A stretch of DNA of 64,000 nucleotides, taken from NCBI RefSeq assembly GCF_000787775.1, contig NZ_BBPM01000032.1:1-64000 (forward strand). The letters are read 5' to 3'. Made by a program: the position numbers and the translations under genes. Below are positions 20,944 to 30,779 of this stretch, piece after piece. Below the pieces are notes generated by a model. It was not told where the DNA came from and ran no database searches. It saw nothing but the letters and a program-made list of their open reading frames with translations. The DNA comes from Streptacidiphilus carbonis (lineage in GTDB: Bacteria; Actinomycetota; Actinomycetes; Streptomycetales; Streptomycetaceae). How positions within the stretch are numbered: position 1 is the first letter of the stretch; the number at the start of each line of letters is the position of its first letter.

Positions 20944-22290
20944 CTACTGACCGGCCAGCTTCCTGCGCACCCACTCGACGACATCGGCGTAGCGCGCCTC
21001 GGCGCCGTGCCGGCCCGGCTCGTAGTAGCGCCTGCCCTGGATCCCGTCCGGCGCGTACTGCTGGGCGGCCACACCGTCCGGCAGGTCGTGCGGATACACA
21101 TAGCCCTGGGCGTGGCCGAGCTTCTTCGCACCCGCATAGTGTCCGTCCCTCAGGTGCGGCGGCACCGGTCCGGCCAGGCCCTTGCGGACGTCCTCCAGGG
21201 CCGCGGAGATGGCCAGCGTCGCCGAGTTGGACTTGGGCGCGAGGGCCAGCGCGATCACCGCGTGGGACAGGGTCAGCGACGCCTCGGGGAAGCCGATCAT
21301 CGCCACCGCCTGGGCGGCGGCCACCGCGATCGGCAGGGCGTTGGGGTCGGCCAGGCCGATGTCCTCGCTCGCCGAGATCATCAGCCGCCTGGCGATGAAC
21401 CTGGGGTCCTCCCCCGCCTCGATCATCCGCGCCAGGTAGTGCAGCGACGCGTCCACGTCGCTGCCCCGGATCGACTTGATCAGCGCGCTGGCCACGTCGT
21501 AGTGCTGGTCGCCGTCCCGGTCGTAGCGCACCGCGGCCCTGTCGACGGCCTGTTCGACCGTGTCCAGCCGGATCCCGTCCTCGCCCAGCTCCAGCGCGGT
21601 CCCGGCCGCCGCCTCCAGTGCCGTCAGCGCCTTGCGGGCGTCCCCGCCGGCGATCCGGACCAGGTGGTCCTCGGCGTCCCCGGCCAGCGTCAGCGCGCCG
21701 CCGAGGCCGCGCTCGTCGGTCACCGCGCGGTGCAGCAGCTCGCGGATGTCGTCGTCGGTCAGCGACTCCAGGGTCAGCAGCAGCGAGCGCGACAACAGCG
21801 GCGAGATCACCGAGAAGAAGGGGTTCTCGGTGGTCGCGGCGATCAGGGTGACCCACTGGTTCTCCACCGCGGGCAGCAGGCTGTCCTGCTGCGCCTTGGA
21901 GAAGCGGTGGATCTCGTCCAGGAAGAGCACGGTCTCCCGGCCGGACATGCCGACCTCGCGCCGCGCGGACTCGATGACCGCGCGGACCTCCTTCACCCCC
22001 GCGGTGATCGCCGACAGCTCGACGAACCGCTTCTCGGTCGCCTGGCTGATCACATAGGCGAGCGTGGTCTTCCCGGTCCCCGGCGGCCCGTGCAGGATCA
22101 CCGACGAGGAGGCTGCGGGACCGCCGGCCCGTTCCACCAGCCGCCGCAGCGGCGACCCCGGGTTCAGCAGCCGACGCTGCCCGGCCACCTCGTCCAGGTT
22201 GCGCGGCCGCATCCGCACCGCCAGCGGCGAGCGCCCGGGGTCGGCGGCCTTGCGCTCCTCGGCAGCCGCGGTGAACAGGTCTGGTTCCAC
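20944..22290 (-). CDS. rarA: Replication-associated recombination protein A (RarA/MgsA AAA+ ATPase)
   Basis: A 448-residue AAA+ ATPase related to clamp-loader subunits and RuvB; RarA acts at stalled replication forks. [15 protein letters not shown] is the family opening, followed by Walker [16 protein letters not shown], Walker [17 protein letters not shown], sensor 1 [12 protein letters not shown] and the arginine finger region [11 protein letters not shown]. The C-terminal tetramerisation part includes [26 protein letters not shown]. The start is GTG at 22290. The gene lies upstream of rpsD on the same strand but is separated by the rpsD leader. Confidence 0.95.
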   Translation of the reverse strand: MEPDLFTAAAEERKAADPGRSPLAVRMRPRNLDEVAGQRRLLNPGSPLRRLVERAGGPAASSSVILHGPPGTGKTTLAYVISQATEKRFVELSAITAGVKEVRAVIESARREVGMSGRETVLFLDEIHRFSKAQQDSLLPAVENQWVTLIAATTENPFFSVISPLLSRSLLLTLESLTDDDIRELLHRAVTDERGLGGALTLAGDAEDHLVRIAGGDARKALTALEAAAGTALELGEDGIRLDTVEQAVDRAAVRYDRDGDQHYDVASALIKSIRGSDVDASLHYLARMIEAGEDPRFIARRLMISASEDIGLADPNALPIAVAAAQAVAMIGFPEASLTLSHAVIALALAPKSNSATLAISAALEDVRKGLAGPVPPHLRDGHYAGAKKLGHAQGYVYPHDLPDGVAAQQYAPDGIQGRRYYEPGRHGAEARYADVVEWVRRKLAGQ

Positions 22291-22357
22291 CCCATGACCC
22301 TACGACATCCGCCCTGGGGCGCCTGGTCCCGCGCCTGGTCCCGAGTCGGCTCCCGGC

Positions 22358-23071
22358 TCAGCGCGGGCGGTAGCACAGCTCCGGGCGGCCGACGCTGCCG
22401 TACTGCGGCTCCCGGACCGCGCGGCCGGTGCCGACCAGGTACTCCAGGTAGCGGCGGGCGGTGATCCTGGAGACGCCGGCCGCCGTGCCGACCGCGGCGG
22501 CCGGCAGTCCCACCGGGGAGTCGCGCAGTACGGCGGCGACTGCCTCCAGGGTGGTGCCGGTCAGGCCCTTGGGCAGGGTGCTCCCATCCGGTCTGCGCAG
22601 TTCGGCGAACGCCTGGTCCACCTCGTCCTGGCCCAGCGCCTCGCCCTCGCGGGACAGTGAGGCCCGGTAGCGGGCGTAGTGCTCCAGCTTGCTGCGCAGC
22701 GAGGCTGCCGCGAACGGCTTCAGCAGGTACTGGACCACCCCGACCGACACCGCTTGGCGCACCGTCGCCAGGTCCCGGGCCGAGGTGACGGCGATGACGT
22801 CGGCGCCGTGCCCGGCCGCCCGCAGCCGTCCGACCAGTTCCAGGCCGTGGCCGTCCGGCAGGTAGAGGTCGAGCAGCAGCAGCGCCACCGGGGCGCCCTC
22901 GGCGCGGCGCCGCTCCAGGAAGCGCAGCGCCGCGCCCGCACTGTGCGCGGTGCCGACGCAGCGGAAGCCGGGGGCGCGTCCGACGTAGAGGGCGTGCGCG
23001 TCGGCGGCGACCGGATCGTCCTCGACCACCAGCACGTCGATCGGTGTGCTGCCAGGCGGGTGGCCGGTCAT
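22358..23071 (-). CDS. CitB/DcuR-type response regulator
   Basis: A 237-residue response regulator. The receiver domain has the acidic pair in VLVVEDDPVAAD, phospho-acceptor Asp68 in LLLLDLYLPDGHG, the switch Thr in IAVTSARD and the Lys in YLLKPFAA. After a linker, a C-terminal winged-helix of the CitB class contains AAVGTAAGVSRITARRYLEYLV. Such regulators control uptake and metabolism of citrate or C4-dicarboxylates. The ATG at 23071 overlaps the histidine kinase stop (ATGA). With dctA divergent on the other side of the kinase, dctA is the likely target (inference). Confidence 0.9.
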   Translation of the reverse strand: MTGHPPGSTPIDVLVVEDDPVAADAHALYVGRAPGFRCVGTAHSAGAALRFLERRRAEGAPVALLLLDLYLPDGHGLELVGRLRAAGHGADVIAVTSARDLATVRQAVSVGVVQYLLKPFAAASLRSKLEHYARYRASLSREGEALGQDEVDQAFAELRRPDGSTLPKGLTGTTLEAVAAVLRDSPVGLPAAAVGTAAGVSRITARRYLEYLVGTGRAVREPQYGSVGRPELCYRPR

Positions 23072-24741
23072 GGCGCCACCACCGCCGCCCCGCGCCGCAG
23101 CGGGATCCGGACGGTGAGCACGGCGCCCGCGCCGGGCGGGCTGTCCACCTGCACCGTGCCGCCGTTGCGGCGCGCCGTCTGCGCCACCAGGGCCAGTCCC
23201 AGGCCGCGCCCCGGCTGCTTGGTGGACCAGCCGCGCCGGAACACCTTGTCCAGTGCGTCCGGGGCCAGGCCGCGTCCGGTGTCGGCGACCCGCAGCAGCA
23301 GTTCGCCGGAGGTGTTGCGGGCGGTGACGGTGACCTCGGGCGGTCCCGGGTGCTCGGCCGAGCCCTCGATGGCGGCGTCCATGGCGTTGTCGATCAGGTT
23401 GCCCAGCAGGGTGACCAGGTCCCGCGCGCCGACCGCGCCCGCCAATGAGTCGTCGATCAGGCTGTCCTCGGTGAGGGTCAGCTCGACGCCCCGCTCGGCT
23501 GCCTGCGCGGCCTTGCCGAGCAGCAGGGCGGCCAGCACCGGTTCGCTGACGGCGCCGACGACCCGGTCGGTGAGCTGCTGGGCCAGTTCCAGTTCGGCGG
23601 TGGCGAAGTCCACCGCCTGCCGGTGCCGGCCCAGTTCGATCAGTGAGACCACCGCGTGCAGCCGGTTGGCCGCCTCGTGCGCCTGCGCCCCGAGGGCGTC
23701 GGCGAAGCCGCGGACCGAGTCCAGTTCGCCGGAGAGCGCCTGCAGTTCGGTGTGGTCCCGCAGGGTCACCACGGTGCCCAGGCCGGGTCCGGTGCCGATC
23801 GCGGAGGCGTTGACCACGACCACCCGCTCCGAGGTGAGCTGCACCTCGTCCCGCAGCGGCTGCTGACCGGTGATCGCCGCGCACAGCGGCTCCGGCAGTC
23901 CCAGCGCCCCGAGCGGCCGACCCTCCACCTCGCCGTCCAGGGCGAGCAGTTCGCGGGCGGCGTCGTTGCAGAGCAGCACGGTGCCCTCGCGGTCGAGCAG
24001 CAGCAGCCCTTCCCGGACCGAGTGCAGGGTCGCCTGGTGGTACTCGTAGAGGGCGCTGAGCTCGGCGGGCCCCATGCCGTGGGTGTGCCGGCGCAGCCGC
24101 CGGTTGGCCAGCCAGCTGCCGAGGGCGCCCAGCAGCAGCGCGGCCAGCGCGACCAGGACCAGCGCCGCCAGCAGGCCCCGCAGCTGCGCGGCGACGGACT
24201 GCACCTTGATCCCCACGCTGACCAGGGCGACGACCTTGCCCCGGTCGTCCAGGACCGGGGTCACCGCCCGCACCGAGCTGCCCAGGGTGCCCGTGTAGGT
24301 CTCGGTGAAGGTGCGGCCGGCCAGGGCGGGGGCGATGTGCCCGAGGAAGGGCTTGCCGATCTCGGCCGGGTTGGGATGGGTCCAGCGGATGCCGCGGGTG
24401 TCCATGATGGTGACGAAGTCGACCGCGGCCTCGCCGTCCTGCGAGACCCGGTCGGCATAGGGCTGGAGCACTGCGGTGGGGTCGGCCGACAGCACCCCCG
24501 CGCGCACCGTCGGCGAGTCGGCGACGGTCCGGGCCACAGCGGTGACCTGGCGTTCGGCGGACCGCTCGGTGCGGTCGCTGGTGAGCCAGTAGGCCAGCAC
24601 CGCGCCCGCGACCACGACCAGCGCCACGATCAGCACCTGCACCGCGAAGAGCTGCCCGGCGAGGCTCCGGGCGAGGCGGGGGCGCTGGCGCTGCGCCGGT
24701 TGCGGCGTTCGCGCCGGTTGCGCCGGTTGCGGCGGGGACAT
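23068..24741 (-). CDS. CitA/DcuS-type sensor histidine kinase
   Basis: A 557-residue membrane kinase. A Pro/Gln tail precedes membrane helix 1 (about 31-53). The extracytoplasmic PASp/Cache sensor spans about 55-185 and includes FVTIMDTRGIRWTHPNPAEIGKPFLGH, the signature of CitA/DcuS sensors that bind carboxylates. Helix 2, a cytoplasmic PAS domain and the DHp helix AQAHEAANRLHAVVSLIELG follow, whose first His is the probable phosphorylation site. The ATPase domain has NLIDNAMDAA, DTGRGL and GRGLGLALV. It is divergent from dctA with a 154-bp shared upstream region and is translationally coupled to its response regulator. Confidence 0.92.
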   Translation of the reverse strand: MSPPQPAQPARTPQPAQRQRPRLARSLAGQLFAVQVLIVALVVVAGAVLAYWLTSDRTERSAERQVTAVARTVADSPTVRAGVLSADPTAVLQPYADRVSQDGEAAVDFVTIMDTRGIRWTHPNPAEIGKPFLGHIAPALAGRTFTETYTGTLGSSVRAVTPVLDDRGKVVALVSVGIKVQSVAAQLRGLLAALVLVALAALLLGALGSWLANRRLRRHTHGMGPAELSALYEYHQATLHSVREGLLLLDREGTVLLCNDAARELLALDGEVEGRPLGALGLPEPLCAAITGQQPLRDEVQLTSERVVVVNASAIGTGPGLGTVVTLRDHTELQALSGELDSVRGFADALGAQAHEAANRLHAVVSLIELGRHRQAVDFATAELELAQQLTDRVVGAVSEPVLAALLLGKAAQAAERGVELTLTEDSLIDDSLAGAVGARDLVTLLGNLIDNAMDAAIEGSAEHPGPPEVTVTARNTSGELLLRVADTGRGLAPDALDKVFRRGWSTKQPGRGLGLALVAQTARRNGGTVQVDSPPGAGAVLTVRIPLRRGAAVVAP

Positions 24742-24895
24742 GACCACAGTGTGCCTGGCCCTCGGCCGTCTGCGAATCCCGGCGGCCGTGAACACTATGA
24801 ACGCAAACGTGACGCGCACCACTCCCGCGTCGATAGTCATCGGAACCGGACCACCACCAGGGGACGGACCGTATGACCGGCAAAGGAGCCGCAGC

Positions 24896-26293
24896 ATGAC
24901 CTCCGAGGCAACCGCAGCAGCGCCGCCCGCGAACAGACGTCCCGGCGGCCGGACCCACATCCTGTACCTGATGGTCATCGCGGCAGTGGTGGCCGGCATC
25001 GTGGTCGGCCTGGCCGCCCCCTCGTTCGCCGTGGACCTGAAGCCGATCGGCACCGGCTTCGTCAATCTGATCAAGATGATGATCAGTCCGATCATCTTCA
25101 CCACGATCGTGCTCGGCATCGGCTCGGTCACCAAGGCCGCCAAGGTGGGCAAGGTCGGCGGCCTGGCGCTGGGCTACTTCCTGGTCATGTCGACGGTGGC
25201 CCTGGCACTGGGCCTGGTCGTCGGCAATCTGCTGGAGCCCGGCAGCGGTCTGCACCTGACCGACGCCCTGGCCAAGTCCGGCCATGCGCAGGCGGCCGCG
25301 GGCGGTTCGGAGAGCACCAGCGACTTCCTGCTCGGCATCATCCCCACCACCCTGGTCTCCGCCCTCACCGGCGGCCAGGTGCTGCAGACGCTGCTGGTCG
25401 CGCTGCTGGTGGGCTTCGCGCTGCAGTCGCTGGGCCCGGTCGGCACGCCGGTGCTGCGCGGGCTGGAGCACATCCAGGCGCTGATCTTCAAGGTCATGTC
25501 GATGATCATGTGGGTGGCCCCGCTCGGCGCCTTCGGCGCGATGGCGGCGGTGGTCGGCGCGACCGGCGTGGACGCCCTGAAGAGCCTCGCCGTGATCATG
25601 CTCGGCTTCTACCTGACCTGCGCGATCTTCGTGCTGGTGGTGCTCGGCGCGCTGCTGCGGCTGGCGGCCGGGATCAACATCTTCGCGCTGCTGCGGTACC
25701 TGGGCCGGGAGTTCCTGCTGATCCTGTCCACGTCCTCCTCGGAGAGCGCGCTGCCCCGGCTGATCGCCAAGATGGAGCACCTCGGCGTGAGCCGCCCGGT
25801 CGCCGGGATCACCGTCCCGGCCGGCTACAGCTTCAACCTGGACGGCACCGCGATCTACCTGACCATGTCGTCCATCTTCATCGCCCAGGCGATGGACAAG
25901 CCGATGTCGCTGGGCGAGCAGATCTCGCTGCTGCTGTTCATGGTGATCGCCAGCAAGGGCGCGGCGGGGGTCACCGGCGCCGGACTGGCCACCCTGGCCG
26001 GCGGCCTCCAGTCGCACCAGCCGGCCCTGGTCGACGGCGTCGGACTGATCGTGGGCATCGACCGCTTCATGTCCGAGGCCCGCGCCCTCACCAACTTCGC
26101 CGGCAACGCCGTGGCCACCGTCCTGATCGGGCACTGGACCAAGGAGCTCGACCGCGCCCGGCTCGACCTGGTCCTCCGCGGCGGGCTCCCCTTCGACGAG
26201 AGCGGCGCCGCCCAGCCGGAGGCCGGTCCTGGTGACGCGGTCGAGCACCCCGTCGGCCAACCCCTCGACACCGTTCCGGTGCAGGCGGGTTGA
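24896..26293 (+). CDS. dctA: C4-dicarboxylate:cation symporter (DctA, DAACS family)
   Basis: A 465-residue transporter with eight helices and two re-entrant loops, importing succinate, fumarate or malate with protons or sodium. Hallmarks are KMMISPIIFTTIVLGIGS, the serine-rich STSSSESALPRLI loop, VPAGYSFNLDGTAIYLT and GIDRFMSEARALTNFAGNAVAT. The ATG at 24896 has AAAGGAG at ideal spacing. The C-terminus is a short acidic/Pro tail. It is divergent from a CitA/CitB-type two-component system, which fits dicarboxylate-responsive control. A strong hairpin terminator follows 10 bp after the stop. Confidence 0.94.
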   Translation: MTSEATAAAPPANRRPGGRTHILYLMVIAAVVAGIVVGLAAPSFAVDLKPIGTGFVNLIKMMISPIIFTTIVLGIGSVTKAAKVGKVGGLALGYFLVMSTVALALGLVVGNLLEPGSGLHLTDALAKSGHAQAAAGGSESTSDFLLGIIPTTLVSALTGGQVLQTLLVALLVGFALQSLGPVGTPVLRGLEHIQALIFKVMSMIMWVAPLGAFGAMAAVVGATGVDALKSLAVIMLGFYLTCAIFVLVVLGALLRLAAGINIFALLRYLGREFLLILSTSSSESALPRLIAKMEHLGVSRPVAGITVPAGYSFNLDGTAIYLTMSSIFIAQAMDKPMSLGEQISLLLFMVIASKGAAGVTGAGLATLAGGLQSHQPALVDGVGLIVGIDRFMSEARALTNFAGNAVATVLIGHWTKELDRARLDLVLRGGLPFDESGAAQPEAGPGDAVEHPVGQPLDTVPVQAG

Positions 26294-26303
26294 GCGGACG
26301 CCA

Positions 26304-26339
26304 GTGGCCCTGCCCGGTCCTCGGACCGGGCAGGGCCAC
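26304..26339 (+). terminator. dctA: Terminator after dctA
   Basis: A perfect 17-bp stem pairs GTGGCCCTGCCCGGTCC (26304-26320) with 26323-26339 across a 2-nt nominal loop. The region 26350-26387 then repeats AGGACCACGCGT twice before the convergent gene begins. Confidence 0.8.
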
Positions 26340-26396
26340 GTCGGCGTGTCAGGACCACGCGTCTGGTCCCTGCGTCAGGACCACGCGTGGCAGGCG

Positions 26397-27053
26397 TCAG
26401 TACGCGACGGTGAAGCGGGCCTTGCGGTGGGCCGGCTTGTCGATCTCGTCGACGAAGGCGACAGCGTAGTCGGCGCCGGAGATGAAGGACCTGCCCTCCG
26501 CGTCGGAGAGCAGCACGTCGTCGCCGAGGCGGAAGGTGCCGGTGTGCTCACCGGGCACCCAGGCGCCGAACTCGGCTGCCGGGCTGACGTAGAACCAGTC
26601 GGCATCGGCATGGGCGTTGGCGTCGGCCGAGCGCAGCGCGTCCAGGACGAGTCCGTGCGCCGCGGCCTCGGGCTTGTAGGCGTCCGGGAAGCCGGGGGTG
26701 TCGATCAGGCGGGGACCGCCCTCGGCCACGGACAGGCTGCCCGCACCGCCGACCACGCCGAGCCGGGCGCCGCCCGCGCCGGCGGCCGTGAGCAGGGACG
26801 GGACCAGCGGGAGCAGGAACGGTTCGCCGTCCACGCTGCCGTGCACGGCCACGACCAGCACGTCGGACTTGGCCGCCAGGTCGGCCACCAGGGCCGCGTC
26901 GTCGACGGACCCGGCCACCGGGGTGACGCCGGGGCGGGCCTCGGCCGATCCGGTGCGGTTGACCGCGATGACCTCGTGCCCGCGGCGCAGGGCCTCGTCG
27001 GTGATGTGGCCGCCGGCATAGCCGGTGGCGCCGAAGACAGTGATGACCGCCAT
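26397..27053 (-). CDS. NAD(P)-binding Rossmann-fold protein (NmrA/YwnB-like)
   Basis: A 218-residue atypical short-chain dehydrogenase. The N-terminal VFGATGYAGGHITDEALRRGHEVIAVNR carries the GxxGxxG NAD(P)-binding motif. There is no YxxxK catalytic pair, placing it with NmrA-like or YwnB-like proteins that may sense dinucleotide state rather than act as enzymes. The ATG at 27053 has AAAGGAG upstream. It is divergent from an Rrf2-type regulator, the same pairing as B. subtilis ywnB/ywnA. Confidence 0.8.
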   Translation of the reverse strand: MAVITVFGATGYAGGHITDEALRRGHEVIAVNRTGSAEARPGVTPVAGSVDDAALVADLAAKSDVLVVAVHGSVDGEPFLLPLVPSLLTAAGAGGARLGVVGGAGSLSVAEGGPRLIDTPGFPDAYKPEAAAHGLVLDALRSADANAHADADWFYVSPAAEFGAWVPGEHTGTFRLGDDVLLSDAEGRSFISGADYAVAFVDEIDKPAHRKARFTVAY

Positions 27054-27149
27054 GGATGCGCTCCTTTGGATGGAATGGACGGACGTGGCGGGAGGGACTC
27101 CCGGACCAGCATGCGGGTGCTTACCGCCGCCCGCCCGACGAACGCCTCA

Positions 27150-27179
27150 TAATTCGCCACTGCGATGATTACGAATTTA
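27150..27179. promoter_or_regulatory. AT-rich inverted repeat, candidate Rrf2 operator
   Basis: TAATTCG (27150-27156) and CGAATTTA (27172-27179) form an inverted repeat with a 15-bp spacer in an unusually AT-rich patch. It lies between the divergent NmrA-like gene (start 27053) and the Rrf2 gene (start 27231), a good place for an autoregulatory operator. Confidence 0.45.
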
Positions 27180-27230
27180 ACTGTACCAGCCGTACGCACG
27201 TTTTTCGCCGCAGGACGTAGCATTGGGGGC

Positions 27231-27665
27231 ATGGCCCAGCCCACGAACACCCAGTTCGCGGTGGCCGTCCACCTGCTCACCCTGCTGGCCGGCGCCCCCG
27301 GCGAATGGCAGGACTCGCAGTCCCTGGCCGGCAGCCCCGCGACCAACGCCACGCATGTCCGCCGCATCCTCGGCCGGCTGCGCGCCGCGGGGCTCGTCCG
27401 CTCCCAGCCGGGACCCCACGGCGGCTGGATGCTCGAACGCGAGCCCGAGAGCGTCGACCTCGCCCGGGTATGGCTCGCGGTCAACGGCGACGACCCGGTG
27501 CTGGGCGTACACGTACCGCAGCCCGACTGCGCGGTCGGCCAGCGCGTCCACCGCAACCTGCTGGCCCTGGACCGCCGGGCCCTGGACGCCCTCCTCGCCG
27601 AACTCGCGCACACCTCCGTCGCCGACGTCCTGCGCCAGGACGCCCTGGTACCCCAGCCGGGCTGA
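27231..27665 (+). CDS. Rrf2-family transcriptional regulator (YwnA-like)
   Basis: A 144-residue winged-helix regulator. TQFAVAVHLLTLL and SPATNATHVRRILGRLRAAGLVRSQPGPHGGWML match the Rrf2 helix-turn-helix and wing. The three clustered cysteines that bind Fe-S in IscR or NsrR are absent (only one Cys, in QPDCAVG), so it belongs to the cluster-free YwnA/CymR-like group. The ATG at 27231 follows GGGGG. It probably represses the divergent NmrA-like gene through the inverted repeat between them (inference). Confidence 0.85.
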   Translation: MAQPTNTQFAVAVHLLTLLAGAPGEWQDSQSLAGSPATNATHVRRILGRLRAAGLVRSQPGPHGGWMLEREPESVDLARVWLAVNGDDPVLGVHVPQPDCAVGQRVHRNLLALDRRALDALLAELAHTSVADVLRQDALVPQPG

Positions 27666-27682
27666 ACCCGGGGGCGCACGAC

Positions 27683-27717
27683 GAACGGGGCGGGCGCTGG
27701 ATGCGCCCGCCCCGTTC
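27683..27717. terminator. Bidirectional terminator between Rrf2 gene and aspS
   Basis: A perfect 15-bp stem GAACGGGGCGGGCGC (27683-27697) with its complement (27703-27717) and a TGGAT loop lies 17 bp after the Rrf2 stop and 20 bp after the convergent aspS stop. Confidence 0.85.
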
Positions 27718-27737
27718 TCCGTGGTGCTGTTCCGAGG

Positions 27738-29504
27738 TCAGCCCTCCGGCTGCTCGCTCCTGGGCTTGGCGTCGACGCCGGCCTCCTTGCGCTGCTGCGC
27801 GGTGATCGGCGTCGGGGCGCCGGTCAGCGGGTCGCCGCCGGTGGACGTCTTGGGGAAGGCCATGACGTCGCGGATGGTCTCGTAGCCGCCGAGCAGGGCG
27901 ACCAGGCGGTCCAGGCCCAGGGCGATGCCGCCGTGCGGCGGGGGGCCGAAGTCGAAGGCGTTGAGCAGGAAGCCGAACTGCGACTGCGCCTCCTCCTCAC
28001 TCAGGCCGATCGCGTCGAAGGCGCGCTTCTGGACGTCCTTCTGGTGGATACGGATCGAGCCGCCGCCGATCTCGGAGCCGTTGAGGACGAGGTCGTAGGC
28101 GTTGGAGAGCGCGTTGCCCGGGTCCTTGTCGAAGGTCTCCAGGGATTCGGCGGTGGGGGCGGTGAAGGGGTGGTGCACCGCGTGCCAGCCCTGGAACTCG
28201 CCCTTGTCGTCCTCGATCGGCTCGAACATCGGGAAGTCGACGACCCAGAGGAAGGCCCACGCGGACTCGTCGATGAGGTCGCAGCGGCGGCCGATCTCCA
28301 GGCGGGCCGCACCCAGCAGCTCCTGGGACGGGGTCTTCTTGCCGGCGGCGAAGAAGACCGCGTCGCCCGGCTTGGCGCCGGCCGCGGCGGCGAGGCCGGA
28401 CAGGTGCTCCTCGGAGAGGTTCTTGGCGACCGGGCCGCGGAGCGAGCCGTCCTCGTCGACCAGGATGTAGGCCAGGCCGCGGGCGCCGCGGGCCTTGGCC
28501 CAGTCCTGCCAGGCGTCGAGCTGCTTGCGGGGCTGCGAGGCGCCGCCCGGCATCACGACCGCGCCCACGTAGGGGGCCTGGAAGACGCGGAACTCGGTGC
28601 CGGCGAAGTAGGCCGTCAGGTCGGTCAGCTCGTTGCCGAAGCGGACGTCGGGCTTGTCCGAGCCGTAGCGGGCCATCGCGTCCGCGTAGGTGAGCCGGGG
28701 CAGCGGGGTGGGCACGTCGTAGCCGTGGACCTCGCTCCAGATCCGGGCGACCACCTTCTCGCCCAGCTCCAGGATGTCCTCCTGGTCCACGAACGAGGCC
28801 TCGACGTCGAGTTGGGTGAACTCCGGCTGGCGGTCCGCGCGGAAGTCCTCGTCACGGAAGCAGCGGGCGATCTGGTAGTACCGCTCCATCCCGGCCACCA
28901 TCAGCAGCTGCTTGAACAGCTGCGGCGACTGCGGCAGGGCGTACCAGTGGCCGGGCTGGAGCCGCACCGGGACCAGGAAGTCGCGGGCGCCCTCAGGGGT
29001 GGAGCGGGTGAGGTACGGGGTCTCGATGTCGAGATAGCCGTTCTCCTCCATCACCGTGCGGATCAGGTGGGTGGCCCGCGAGCGCAGCCGCAGCGCCCTG
29101 GCCGGGCCCTCACGGCGCAGGTCGAGGTAGCGGTAGCGGAGCCGCACCTCCTCGTTGACCGAGCCGGGCTCGTACTCGGCGACCTGGAACGGCAGCGGGG
29201 CCGCCTCGGAGAGCACGGTCAACTCGCTGACCACGACCTCGATCTCGCCGGTCGGGATCTCGGCGTTGGCGTTGCCCTCGGGGCGGACCCGGACGTCGCC
29301 GACGACCTTGACGCACCACTCGGAGCGCAGCTCGGAGACCGCCTCCAGGTCGCGGACCACGACCTGGACGGTGCCGGAGGCGTCACGCAGATCGATGAAG
29401 GCGACACCGCCGTGGTCGCGGCGGCGGGCGACCCAGCCTGCGAGGGTCACGGTGGTGCCGGCGTGCTCCGGGCGGAGCGTGCCGGCTTCATGGCTGCGGA
29501 TCAC
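27738..29504 (-). CDS. aspS: Aspartyl-tRNA synthetase
   Basis: A 588-residue bacterial-type class IIb synthetase: an N-terminal OB anticodon-binding domain ([19 protein letters not shown]), the catalytic core ([55 protein letters not shown]) with an inserted GAD domain, and motif 3 [17 protein letters not shown]. The start is GTG at 29504, overlapping the hisS stop as GTGA. The order MBL hydrolase-hisS-aspS forms one probable operon, a conserved actinomycete arrangement. Confidence 0.97.
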   Translation of the reverse strand: MIRSHEAGTLRPEHAGTTVTLAGWVARRRDHGGVAFIDLRDASGTVQVVVRDLEAVSELRSEWCVKVVGDVRVRPEGNANAEIPTGEIEVVVSELTVLSEAAPLPFQVAEYEPGSVNEEVRLRYRYLDLRREGPARALRLRSRATHLIRTVMEENGYLDIETPYLTRSTPEGARDFLVPVRLQPGHWYALPQSPQLFKQLLMVAGMERYYQIARCFRDEDFRADRQPEFTQLDVEASFVDQEDILELGEKVVARIWSEVHGYDVPTPLPRLTYADAMARYGSDKPDVRFGNELTDLTAYFAGTEFRVFQAPYVGAVVMPGGASQPRKQLDAWQDWAKARGARGLAYILVDEDGSLRGPVAKNLSEEHLSGLAAAAGAKPGDAVFFAAGKKTPSQELLGAARLEIGRRCDLIDESAWAFLWVVDFPMFEPIEDDKGEFQGWHAVHHPFTAPTAESLETFDKDPGNALSNAYDLVLNGSEIGGGSIRIHQKDVQKRAFDAIGLSEEEAQSQFGFLLNAFDFGPPPHGGIALGLDRLVALLGGYETIRDVMAFPKTSTGGDPLTGAPTPITAQQRKEAGVDAKPRSEQPEG

Positions 29505-30766
29505 GAGAGCTTCTCCTTGAGGGTGGTGACGAGAGCGTCCAGGGCGACCGGGGTCTGGTCGCCGGTGGTGAGGTCCTTGAGCTGCACGAGGTTCTCGGCG
29601 AGATCTCGCTCCCCGGCGACCAGCGCGTAGCGCGCGCCGGAGCGGTCAGCCGCCTTCATCGCGGCCTTGAGGCCCTTGCCGCCGTAGGCGATGTCGGCGC
29701 TGACGCCGGCCCGGCGCAGTTCGGTGACGGTCCGGAACAGCACACCGCGGGCCTGCTCGCCGAGCGGCACGGCGAAGACGTCGCTCGCGGCCGGCCCCGG
29801 CAGCTCGATGCCCTCGGCCTCCAGGGCCAGCACCGTGCGGTCCACGCCGAGCGCCCAGCCGACGGACGGCAGCGCCGGGCCGCCGATCATCTCGGACAGG
29901 CCGTCGTAGCGCCCGCCGCCGCCGACGGCGGACTGCGCGCCCAGGCCGTCGTGCACGAACTCGAACGTGGTGCGGGTGTAGTAGTCGAGGCCGCGGACCA
30001 GCTTGGGGTCGTCCTCGAAGGCGACGCCGGCGTCGGTGAGGATCGACCGGACCTGCTCGTGGTAGGCCTTGCAGTCCTCGCACAGGTAGTCGACCAGCAT
30101 CGGCGCGCCCACCAGCTGCTTCTGCACCTCGGGCCGCTTGTCGTCGAGCACCCGCAGCGGATTGAGCTCGGCCCGGCGGACCGTGTCGGCGTCCAGGTCG
30201 AGCCCGGCCAGGAACTCCTGCAGCGCGGCGCGGTACACCGGACGGCACTGCTTGTCGCCGAGGCTGTTCAGCAGGATGCGGAACTCCCGCAGCCCGAGGG
30301 AGCGGTAGGCGTCGTTGGCGAGGATGATCAGCTCGGCGTCCAGCGCCGGGTCCTCCGCGCCGATGGCCTCGGCGCCGACCTGCCAGAACTGGCGGTAGCG
30401 GCCCTTCTGCGGCCGCTCGTAACGGTACTGGGAGCCGGAGTACCAGAGCTTGACCGGCAGGTTGCCGATCCGGTGCAGGTTGGCCTCCAGGGTGGCCCGC
30501 AGCACTGAGGCGGTGCCCTCGGGGCGCAGCGCGAGGTCCTCGTCGCTGCGCTTGGTGAGGGTGAACATCTCCTTGCTGACGATGTCGGTGGACTCGCCGA
30601 CGCCGCGCGAGAAGAGCTTGACGTCCTCGAAGACGGGTGTCTCGATGTAGCCGTAGCCGGCCCGGCGCAGCGGGGCTGCGATCGCTTCACGCACGGCCAG
30701 CACGGTGGGGGCCGTGGCGGGCAGGATGTCGTAGGTGCCCTTCGGGGCCTGGAAAGAGCTGCTCAC
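29501..30766 (-). CDS. hisS: Histidyl-tRNA synthetase
   Basis: A 421-residue class II synthetase. [12 protein letters not shown] opens the protein; [14 protein letters not shown] is motif 2, [15 protein letters not shown] is the HisRS signature loop, and [29 protein letters not shown] is motif 3. The C-terminal anticodon domain covers about residues 325-421. The start is GTG at 30766, 13 bp after the MBL hydrolase stop. Confidence 0.97.
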   Translation of the reverse strand: MSSSFQAPKGTYDILPATAPTVLAVREAIAAPLRRAGYGYIETPVFEDVKLFSRGVGESTDIVSKEMFTLTKRSDEDLALRPEGTASVLRATLEANLHRIGNLPVKLWYSGSQYRYERPQKGRYRQFWQVGAEAIGAEDPALDAELIILANDAYRSLGLREFRILLNSLGDKQCRPVYRAALQEFLAGLDLDADTVRRAELNPLRVLDDKRPEVQKQLVGAPMLVDYLCEDCKAYHEQVRSILTDAGVAFEDDPKLVRGLDYYTRTTFEFVHDGLGAQSAVGGGGRYDGLSEMIGGPALPSVGWALGVDRTVLALEAEGIELPGPAASDVFAVPLGEQARGVLFRTVTELRRAGVSADIAYGGKGLKAAMKAADRSGARYALVAGERDLAENLVQLKDLTTGDQTPVALDALVTTLKEKLS

Positions 30767-30779
30767 GTCTCGTCTCGAA

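Noticed and set aside
24742-24895. Direct repeats in the dctA/kinase intergenic region as regulator sites
   Set aside because: Short similarities such as TGAACNCTA are too weak to call without comparison to relatives.
22358-26260. A 1300-codon minus-strand open frame
   Set aside because: Only its last 237 codons (the response regulator) are real. The rest runs antisense to dctA and in the wrong frame over the histidine kinase, with Arg/Gly/Ala-rich nonsense composition caused by GC-rich third positions.
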